From RGIG5952 sp045603485 (GTDB lineage: Bacteria > Verrucomicrobiota > Kiritimatiellia > RFP12 > JAAYLN01), in assembly GCA_045603485.1 (NCBI GenBank), contig JAZUMF010000095.1:17322-81321 (forward strand): DNA of 64,000 nt, given 5' to 3'. This document shows positions 7,237 to 14,534 of the stretch, piece by piece; the first letter of the stretch is position 1; each line of letters starts with the position of its first letter. Position numbers and translations under genes: made by a program. The notes under the pieces are model-generated. The model did not search any database, had not been told where the DNA came from, and saw nothing but the letters and a program-made list of their open reading frames with translations.

Positions 7237-10200
7237 CTACTTTACATTGGGAAGGGGCAAGGACAAATCAAAGCTGTCGGTGCCACGCCTTACATACCAA
7301 AAGCCTGTGCCGGCAGGTATTTTATCATCGGCCTTCCAAACACCATCAAGATTACGACCCCAGGATTCGCCATTCCAAGTGAGGACCACATCTTCGGAGA
7401 TTTGAATTTCATCGCCTGAAATGGGGTTGGAATTCCAATTGTAATCGTTGGCGCTGATAGCTACGACACTAGGATTGGGGACGAGAGTATATGCAGGTCT
7501 TTCTCCTGTTGAGCCGTTGATTTCAAGCGCAATCGGAGCGCTGGAATATTGTCCTATAAGGAATAACGGCCTCGTGGCTGTTTCGCCCCGCTTAACCCAT
7601 GTCGCACCGCTGCGTGCAAGAGGATATTTATCAGCGTCGACTCCAGGGTAAATCGCATTCTTCGTGACTGTAATCGCCCCGACCCATTTCTCGCTTTCTC
7701 CGTTCCAGTCCCACTTGCGGAAGATGAAGTCCTTATCGGCCATTTGGATAGAATCTCCATTCTCAAGAAGTGAGGTATAAATATAATTGGAAACGCTGAG
7801 CGGATACTGATCGGCTATGGCCGGATCGTTTGGAAGCGAAACCCATGGCACGGCCGTTATGGAGTTGGTAAGTTTGATTGCCATCTCCAAAACACCGACA
7901 ATATTGGTCGAGGGGATTTCGTTTGTAATTGAAGAATCGCTTGATACGAGGAGCGTAGCAACACGGTAGAAGCCACTTGCTTCGGTCGACTTATCGCCAT
8001 CCAGCAACGGGACTGTGAAGTGTGGAGCGGTAGATGTCTCTCCAATCTGCTTCCACGCGCCGCCTGTAGACTTGCGTAACGCATAGTAGACATCAAAGCC
8101 AAAGTCTTTGCAGACATTCTTCTCGGAATTGCACAACTTGATATCAAGTAAGCATTTGTCGTCATTCTCAATTGCGGTGCACAAGAGCAATTCATTGGTT
8201 GCTGTTCCCGTGACGATGTTTTCCCACTGCATCAAACCATTTGCCTCTTGGGTGCTGAGATTCTTTTCTACCTGATCAACACTGAAGCCATCTGCGCGAT
8301 TGTAGCCCAAAGAGGTTATAACCTGCTCAACAAGCGTTATCGGAATCTTGCTTTCAGATTCACGCTGAGTAATGTGGAAAACCGACTCCGGGAAGCGGAA
8401 ATATGCCTGCTCGACAGCATTCGTGACTTCATGCGCGCCAACCTTCTCATAAGTCACATGCATAAGCTTGACTAATCCGTAGGCGTTGGCCTTCCAGGTA
8501 AATGTGTCTTCGCGACCATAGAATAACGAGTTGCTGTCGGCAGCTTTGCTTTCACCGGCGGCAAAGGAGATATTGTCGTTATTTATGTAACCGCTATTGC
8601 CGACCCCGGAATCGAAGAAGACAACTCTTGGGCCGACCTCTTCTATAACGCCAGAGACTGAATTTGAGGCTACAGGAGCCGCGAGGATGCGAACATGGCT
8701 GCTGGCGTTTGTGTGGGCATTAAATGTCCAGTCGCCTGTTGAGAAGGTTATCTCATCAATGTCAAATTTGCCTGTTTCTGAATTATAACCTACTTCGCGA
8801 ATCTCATTATCGACAGTTTCCAGCGAAACTGATGTGGCATCGGCGATACGAGACACAAAATTTGTTTCCCATGCGACTTGTGCCACCATCCATGGATGAA
8901 TTTCACAATAATTTTCAATCACAATGCTATCAGGTGAAACCCATGCCGGATCCGGCTTTGTATGATATGAACCACCTTCAATGAGATAAGCATTCGTATA
9001 TGCGGGAGTATCTTTATCGATTCCAATGACATCACGATAGCCCGAGACCTTTCCGGAACGGGCGATTGAACTATCACGGAATGTAACATGACCACCGTTT
9101 GCAACCTCAAGATTACAGGTTATTGAATGACCCTGAAGGTCAAATATCACATTAAAGCCATCGGGAACGCGAATATGGCTATCACCATATGCGTCCTGAT
9201 TCATAATAAAGCCGTCATTGAATTCTATGTATATCGGGTATGTAGAATCAGCCTTTTTAAGAATCTCCTTAACTGTTGTACGATCCTTCGGGAGCTGATA
9301 AATCTTATATCGGGTCCAAACAAGCGCATTACCGTTAATCCAGCCGCGATAACGATTATCGCCATTCCAAAAGAACTGGCGAGATTCTTCATGCGAGGTC
9401 GTGACATATTCCCAGATTCCGCCGAAGCGCTTTTTCTGAATCTCCTTGTCAATGTCAACGCCTTGAGCCTGAAGTTTACGCGCATCCGGGTAACGGACGC
9501 CGATCCATCCTTCGGTAAATACCAATCCGGTAGTGTCGCCGGAGAGCTTCAAGCGGTTGGCGTAATCATCCTCGAGCAAATATGTAGAGACATCGTCCGG
9601 AACAAGCTCTTCGCTGTTTTTTCCATCTCTGTATCTGCAGACATTATTTGACACGATAACTGAGCCGATAACATGGAGCATTGGGCCTGTATCACCCAGA
9701 TAGATACCGCCGCCATAGCAGTTGGTGCTTACTCCGGAGCCAACACCGCAAGTATTGTTGATAATATTGCCGCCATAGAGGAAGATATCTCCACGCATCG
9801 CAACGCCTAAGTGGTCTTCTGCGGCATTACGCGCGCCCGTGACTCTGATTGCGCCTCCCGAGCCCTTTGCCTTACAGCCAGAAATCGTACCGCCATTGAT
9901 AATGACATTGCCGTAATCACAGCAAATCGCGCCGCCGTTTCCATGATACGAATCGTTATAGCAATCAAGAATCTCGGCGCCGTCGTTCATAATAAAACGA
10001 CCGCCCTTCTGAATATGAATTGGGGCATGGTCGGCACTGGCATCGGTCATGACATAAATATTCTTAATAACCGCCCCACTCAGCATTTCCAATCTGGCAA
10101 TCTTATTTGTATCAGTGCAGGGGTTAAGATAGAAAAGACCCTCATTGCGGCGACTGTAGTTCTGACCGTCAAATACGACATTTTCAAGCGTCAGCTTATA

Positions 10201-10473
10201 ACCGGGCTCGATTGTAATCTGACGAGCATTGGCTACATTGATAGTATAGAGCTTGCCGGCCTTACTCGAAATCTTAAGATTCTTCTTTAGGGTAATATCA
10301 GAGGTAAGGGTGACATTGGCTGTTAAAATAATCTCGTCATAAGAACCGTACGAGCCACCCTGTCCGCAATATCTGACGAAATCTCTGTCCTTGGAAACTT
10401 CCTTGCTCAAGCCCCAGGCCTGCGTAGAGAAAACCGCAAATATAATAGCTACTTTAAGAATAAAATTTTTCAT
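7237..10473 (-). CDS. Large secreted right-handed beta-helix protein
   Basis: A 1078-residue protein with a clear signal peptide (residues 1-21, ending near QAWG). Residues ~45-300 contain beta-helix-like repeats rich in short runs such as GGAICCDYGNVIINGGTI and GGGIYLGDTG, as in pectate-lyase-like folds and polymorphic surface proteins. The remainder is a long series of beta-rich segments with no recognised motif. The C-terminus (IPAGTGFWYVRR) resembles the terminal modules of other PVC secreted proteins. A Shine-Dalgarno AGGGAG precedes the ATG, which overlaps the stop of the upstream gene by four bases, so the two are coupled. Probably exported to the surface or outer membrane. The function could be adhesion or glycan binding; no catalytic residues can be assigned. 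Confidence 0.8.
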   Translation of the reverse strand: MKNFILKVAIIFAVFSTQAWGLSKEVSKDRDFVRYCGQGGSYGSYDEIILTANVTLTSDITLKKNLKISSKAGKLYTINVANARQITIEPGYKLTLENVVFDGQNYSRRNEGLFYLNPCTDTNKIARLEMLSGAVIKNIYVMTDASADHAPIHIQKGGRFIMNDGAEILDCYNDSYHGNGGAICCDYGNVIINGGTISGCKAKGSGGAIRVTGARNAAEDHLGVAMRGDIFLYGGNIINNTCGVGSGVSTNCYGGGIYLGDTGPMLHVIGSVIVSNNVCRYRDGKNSEELVPDDVSTYLLEDDYANRLKLSGDTTGLVFTEGWIGVRYPDARKLQAQGVDIDKEIQKKRFGGIWEYVTTSHEESRQFFWNGDNRYRGWINGNALVWTRYKIYQLPKDRTTVKEILKKADSTYPIYIEFNDGFIMNQDAYGDSHIRVPDGFNVIFDLQGHSITCNLEVANGGHVTFRDSSIARSGKVSGYRDVIGIDKDTPAYTNAYLIEGGSYHTKPDPAWVSPDSIVIENYCEIHPWMVAQVAWETNFVSRIADATSVSLETVDNEIREVGYNSETGKFDIDEITFSTGDWTFNAHTNASSHVRILAAPVASNSVSGVIEEVGPRVVFFDSGVGNSGYINNDNISFAAGESKAADSNSLFYGREDTFTWKANAYGLVKLMHVTYEKVGAHEVTNAVEQAYFRFPESVFHITQRESESKIPITLVEQVITSLGYNRADGFSVDQVEKNLSTQEANGLMQWENIVTGTATNELLLCTAIENDDKCLLDIKLCNSEKNVCKDFGFDVYYALRKSTGGAWKQIGETSTAPHFTVPLLDGDKSTEASGFYRVATLLVSSDSSITNEIPSTNIVGVLEMAIKLTNSITAVPWVSLPNDPAIADQYPLSVSNYIYTSLLENGDSIQMADKDFIFRKWDWNGESEKWVGAITVTKNAIYPGVDADKYPLARSGATWVKRGETATRPLFLIGQYSSAPIALEINGSTGERPAYTLVPNPSVVAISANDYNWNSNPISGDEIQISEDVVLTWNGESWGRNLDGVWKADDKIPAGTGFWYVRRGTDSFDLSLPLPNVK

Positions 10474-12554
10474 CGTTCATCTCCCTGGCAGGCTATAAGT
10501 CGCAAAGATATCGACCCGTTTTTCAGTCGTACGCCATCCTTTGCGCTATCCCATGTAACACGGTGTTCACCCGCTTTTCGTAAATTCGGCTTCAAACCAA
10601 GCCGCTGTTCCTCATACCGGCCCTCATCATCCTTGCCGGAGTTATTCACAAAGCTCTTAAGCTGCAGATTTCGCTCAACACCATTTTCATCGATGTATGT
10701 TGCAATAAAGACCAAACGATAGTCAACGGCATCCTTTTCAGAGACAGAATAGTCAATGTCGACAAGGTTGTTCCACGGATAACGCTGCTGGACTTTGATG
10801 ATCTTCGTCTGAACAGGAATGAAAATGGGCGAGATTAAGATATTTGTGGTAACGGTAAATGAGAAAATATAGAGTCGCTCGGTATTTGGTATTACCTCTC
10901 CATTGATCTTCCAACCATCAAGATAGTAGGCACTGTCAGGTATACCGTGAACTGTGACAATTGAATTCGAGCGATAGCTGTCTTTATAGATGGTCACACC
11001 TGAAACGCGGCCACCGGTGAATTGCCCCAACTGCACATAAAACAACGCGATTTCCTCGTCTTCACCCTGTTCCTCTGAAGAAAGCTTTACAAAACCCGCA
11101 CCGATGAAGTTTACAGGGTCTCTCGAGGAGCCGTCAAACGACTCTGTAACTCTTGATTCTTCAAGATTCTCCGGAATTCCGATCGCCTCGCCAAGCGGCT
11201 TGACCTCATCGCCCTCTTTATAGGCCATGGCGATTGTCATAGTATCGTTGAAAAATCCCGAATAATCGAAGTATGTCGTAACCGCCAACTGGTAGACATA
11301 ATGATCCTCCTTTTGCGGAAGCATAACAGGGGCAAGCGACCACGAATCAGAATCCGTTTCAGAGCGAGACACCAGAGGATGGTCAAATGGTGAGGTCTCG
11401 CCATCGGTGCCTGTTGAACCTGCAGCGACAATGCCGGTGTTGTGAACACCTGCAAAAATATCGGAATACTCTTTGGTGGTTCCGGTTGTATCAATTGCCG
11501 GCAAACCCGATATGGCATCATAAATGGAGTGCAGCATCGTACAATGGACCTCTTCAGCCTCGCTATAACGAGCAAGACTTGATGCGGAGACACTCTCGCC
11601 GTCATCATAACCATTATAAGCCAATATCGAGTTTACGATATGCACATGGCTTGCCCCGCCTGCATTGCCGATGGCACCACCGGCCAGCGTGCCATAGGCT
11701 GCAGAGGTCGTAATATTACCCGTAAAAACCGAGTTCATGACAAAAAGCCTGCCACCCTTGCAGTTGTTGATGCCCCCGCCGATTTCTGTTGAAGCGTTAT
11801 TTGCAACGACACAGTTGTTAAGACACATAAGCCCTTGATTTTCAGCTGCACCGCCGCCATGCTCCGGGCCTAAAGATTCATTCTCAGTCAGTGAGCAGCG
11901 GTCCATAATAAGCACGCCGCCATTGATATAGGAGTCACTCGCAGAATCCGCCTGGCTGAAATTCAGAATACCGCCACCATACCAGTTGGCATTGCGGACG
12001 ATATTACAACTCACTAAAAGGGCGCGCGAGCCAGGGCGATTCAATAGCGCCGTTCCTGTGCGAAGCATATCAACGCCATTCATTTCAAGGAAGCCGTAAT
12101 TATCAATACCGCCAACTGATGGATTATTTGCAACTGTTCGGGTACCTGTAAAGCCGCCCATCAGCGTGACATTATGAATTTGAACCTTTGATCCCTGTGG
12201 GACAAGAAACAGGTTGTATTCGCTATAATCGCCGTCCGCAGGAGAGACCATCTGGACAGTGCTGCCGACTGTGCTGATACGAACCTTGCCATCTTCAGGC
12301 AAAAAAGGCTTTTCAACCTGAATAGTCTTCTTCTCACCCGTTGACAAAAGGCCATCAAGCACGGTACCGTTTGACAATGTAATGCACCGCGTGACGATAA
12401 TGGTCGATATCTCATCACTGGACAAAGCAGTATCAAGATCAGCCAATGTTGAAACCTTGACGGTAGTAGCGTTTACAACCTCGACAGCCGCCGAAGCGGC
12501 AAGGCCTGTGAATACGCACAAAACGACCGATAAAATTCTCTTGTAATTTATCAT
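10470..12554 (-). CDS. Secreted beta-helix repeat protein with C-terminal Ig-like segment
   Basis: 694 residues with a signal peptide (residues 1-23, ending ASA). Residues ~90-330 hold repeated glycine-rich turns (GGGILNF, GGGINNCKGG, GGAIGNAGG) with alternating NNCVVANNAS-type strands, typical of a right-handed beta-helix of the polymorphic membrane protein kind. The final ~100 residues (AGEHRVTWDSAKDG) look like a FlgD-type or Ig-like sandwich often found at the end of exported PVC proteins. It is the middle gene of a leftward three-gene set: 9 bases after the upstream gene and overlapping the next by four bases. No enzyme motif was recognised. A shared role with its larger neighbour in surface attachment or glycan contact is inference. 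Confidence 0.8.
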   Translation of the reverse strand: MINYKRILSVVLCVFTGLAASAAVEVVNATTVKVSTLADLDTALSSDEISTIIVTRCITLSNGTVLDGLLSTGEKKTIQVEKPFLPEDGKVRISTVGSTVQMVSPADGDYSEYNLFLVPQGSKVQIHNVTLMGGFTGTRTVANNPSVGGIDNYGFLEMNGVDMLRTGTALLNRPGSRALLVSCNIVRNANWYGGGILNFSQADSASDSYINGGVLIMDRCSLTENESLGPEHGGGAAENQGLMCLNNCVVANNASTEIGGGINNCKGGRLFVMNSVFTGNITTSAAYGTLAGGAIGNAGGASHVHIVNSILAYNGYDDGESVSASSLARYSEAEEVHCTMLHSIYDAISGLPAIDTTGTTKEYSDIFAGVHNTGIVAAGSTGTDGETSPFDHPLVSRSETDSDSWSLAPVMLPQKEDHYVYQLAVTTYFDYSGFFNDTMTIAMAYKEGDEVKPLGEAIGIPENLEESRVTESFDGSSRDPVNFIGAGFVKLSSEEQGEDEEIALFYVQLGQFTGGRVSGVTIYKDSYRSNSIVTVHGIPDSAYYLDGWKINGEVIPNTERLYIFSFTVTTNILISPIFIPVQTKIIKVQQRYPWNNLVDIDYSVSEKDAVDYRLVFIATYIDENGVERNLQLKSFVNNSGKDDEGRYEEQRLGLKPNLRKAGEHRVTWDSAKDGVRLKNGSISLRLIACQGDER

Positions 12555-12563
12555 GACAACGCC

Positions 12564-13322
12564 CTATTTTTCTCTATGCATTACCTTGAAAAATCTTGTT
12601 GGACCGAATTTAACATCCTCGAGGATAACATCGCCATCCTCTCCGGAGGTTTCAACGGCAATCGTAGTAGCATCTGAAGCAGATACATCCTTGCCGGAAC
12701 TTACGCGCATAAAGCCCTTGATGTTATCAACCGTAAGGAATACCTTCTCGCCGTCAATACGCATCGCCTTGATACGCAACTGCTTATAATCAGCCAGAGA
12801 TGTCACAGGAGTACCAGCAACCTGCCCCTTAGTGCCGTCGTCAAGCTCCTTCACATCCTCGTTAGATGTAGGTTGCTCTATGACAATATCAGGAGTAGTT
12901 GCACCATAAGCGTTCACATTATCGATCTTGCCGTCTTCAGAGCCTGAAAGCTGACTGTTATTGCCGGAAAGTACGCGGGTGTCCAAAAGATAAACGGCAT
13001 AGACACCACCGGCAAGTTCATAGGCTACCGCCGCCGGTACCTGGAATAAGACAGGCGGGCAACGACCATCTTTTGCCACAGGTGCAAAAAGAATTATCTT
13101 ATCCTCTGGATCGACACACTCGCTATTGGAGGCAAAACCATCAAAATTGCCGTCTTTTGACCACACAAGGACATAACATTCCCCGTCCAAAACGATAGAC
13201 CCGTCAGAATATCTATCCGGACCTTCAGTAGAAAAAGCTATTCGCGCATCCTCAATACTGTTTGCATGCGAAAATACCGCAATACTCGAGAAGAGTAAAA
13301 ATGATAAAAATGCATTTTTCAT
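12564..13322 (-). CDS. Small secreted protein of unknown function, first gene of the surface-protein operon
   Basis: 252 residues from the ATG at 13322. An earlier in-frame start at 13364 would add 14 residues ahead of the signal peptide and is unlikely. The signal peptide is KNAFLSFLLFSSIAVFSHA. The mature part begins SIEDARIAFS and has a segment YVLVWSKDGNFDGFASNSE that resembles a short repeat seen in exported PVC proteins. The last residues (GPTRFFKVMHREK) resemble a common C-terminal strand motif. No catalytic motif is visible. It is followed after 9 bases by the beta-helix gene, so it probably belongs to the same surface structure. An A/T homopolymer rather than a clear Shine-Dalgarno precedes the start. 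Confidence 0.7.
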   Translation of the reverse strand: MKNAFLSFLLFSSIAVFSHANSIEDARIAFSTEGPDRYSDGSIVLDGECYVLVWSKDGNFDGFASNSECVDPEDKIILFAPVAKDGRCPPVLFQVPAAVAYELAGGVYAVYLLDTRVLSGNNSQLSGSEDGKIDNVNAYGATTPDIVIEQPTSNEDVKELDDGTKGQVAGTPVTSLADYKQLRIKAMRIDGEKVFLTVDNIKGFMRVSSGKDVSASDATTIAVETSGEDGDVILEDVKFGPTRFFKVMHREK

Positions 13323-13668
13323 AAAAAAAAAATCTTGAAAAAAATTAGGCGAAAAGTATATCAAAAATACATATATGTGTCAATTTTACGAGACTGCAAA
13401 AATGCTCCAATTTTAACTCAAAACGCGACACTAAAAATGTTTCATAAGCTAATCAAAAATTATTGACTTACTCGCAAACGCTTTCAACTTGAGGTTAGCA
13501 GACCTTTTTGACGCACAACCCCTTCAGATTTACAATTTTCAAACTGTAAAACTCGCAAACTTTAGCCACAAAATACACCGAGTAATCTTTAGGCTCAAAG
13601 CTACTGCAAATTCTCTTCTCTCTCTGCGGTAAAACTTTTCAGAACCTCTAAGTGTCAGACTCTTACAC

Positions 13669-13697
13669 TTGACATAGCGGCGCAACCTCACTATACT
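13669..13697 (+). promoter_or_regulatory. Consensus promoter inside repeat (copy B)
   Basis: TTGACA (13669-13674), 17 bases, TATACT (13692-13697). The flanks TTACAC and AACGCAATAAATAGT match copy A at 4268. No gene follows on this strand. Confidence 0.5.
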
Positions 13698-13770
13698 AAC
13701 GCAATAAATAGTGGGCATCACTAACTCTCTGCGTCTATGTGCCTCTATGTTAAAACCAAAACTGCCGCTC

Positions 13771-13874
13771 AAATTTTGTTCCGCACCGTAATCTCATTTT
13801 CAAAATTGCACTTCACTACATTGCTAAAATCAAACATTATAACCAAAAATGAGATTATTATGCGGAACAAATTT
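13771..13874. repeat. Palindromic element E2
   Basis: The left arm AAATTTTGTTCCGCACCG (from 13771, extending to 13800) pairs with the arm at 13846-13874 (ATGAGATTATTATGCGGAAC) with a few mismatches. The 44-base loop (13801-13844) is identical to that of the element at 14425. Confidence 0.7.
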
Positions 13875-14313
13875 TCTACAAAATCTCTGCGGTCTCGCGG
13901 GAGAAATTTTAACTACGACTTTTACAAAATCTCTGCGCCTCTGCGGCTCTGCATTCTCTGCGTTAAAACTTTCATTTTTTAGGGACAGTCCTTTCCATTT
14001 CTCTTCGCAATATACTAATAATAAACATTCTAAATTTTTGATACACCAAAAATGAGATTATTGTGCGGAACAAAATCTCAAAAACTCTGCGTTCTATGCG
14101 TTCTTTTGTGGTAAAACTTTCTAAGGGGACAGTCCTTTTCGATTCACATTCGCATTATCCTAATAACAAACATTCTATATTTTTAGCACACCCAAAATGA
14201 GATTACGGTGCGGAACAAAATCTCTAAAAAATCTCTGCGTCTCTGAGCCTCTGCATTCTCTGCGATAAAACTTTTTTGCTGCTACAAAGCAATTAAGAGC
14301 CAGACTGTTACAC

Positions 14314-14342
14314 TTGACACAATAATAAAACCTCACTATACT
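14314..14342 (+). promoter_or_regulatory. Consensus promoter inside repeat (copy C)
   Basis: TTGACA (14314-14319), 17 bases, TATACT (14337-14342). The spacer differs from copies A and B while both boxes and the distance are unchanged. It points at the 3' end of clpB on the opposite strand. Confidence 0.5.
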
Positions 14343-14424
14343 AATACAATAAATAGTCAGTATCACAAAGTCTCTGCTTTCTTTGCGCCTCTGTGCCTCT
14401 GTGTTAAAACTAAAACTGCCGCTC

Positions 14425-14523
14425 AAATTTTGTTCCGCACCGTAATCTCATTTTCAAAATTGCACTTCACTACATTGCTAAAATCAAACATTATAACCAA
14501 AAATGAGATTACTGTGCGGAACA
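14425..14523. repeat. Palindromic element E3 next to clpB
   Basis: Arms at 14425-14454 and 14500-14523 flank a 44-base loop identical to that of E2. It ends 12 bases downstream of the clpB stop, so its hairpin could also act in clpB 3' end formation. Confidence 0.7.
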
Positions 14524-14534
14524 GCTTTAGATGT

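Larger units (their letters stand above)
13365..14534. repeat. Dispersed repeat cluster, right copy (non-coding)
   Basis: About 1.2 kb without a convincing gene. It repeats the units of the 4.2-4.7 kb cluster: two promoter-like units, two complete palindromic elements sharing an identical 44-base loop, isolated palindrome arms at 14048 and 14195, two GGGACAGTCCTTT words (13981, 14125), and several runs of CTCTGCG/CTCTGTG words ending in GTTAAAAC. The cluster ends 12 bases from the clpB stop. The units occur in both orientations, as in REP or MITE clusters. Confidence 0.75.
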
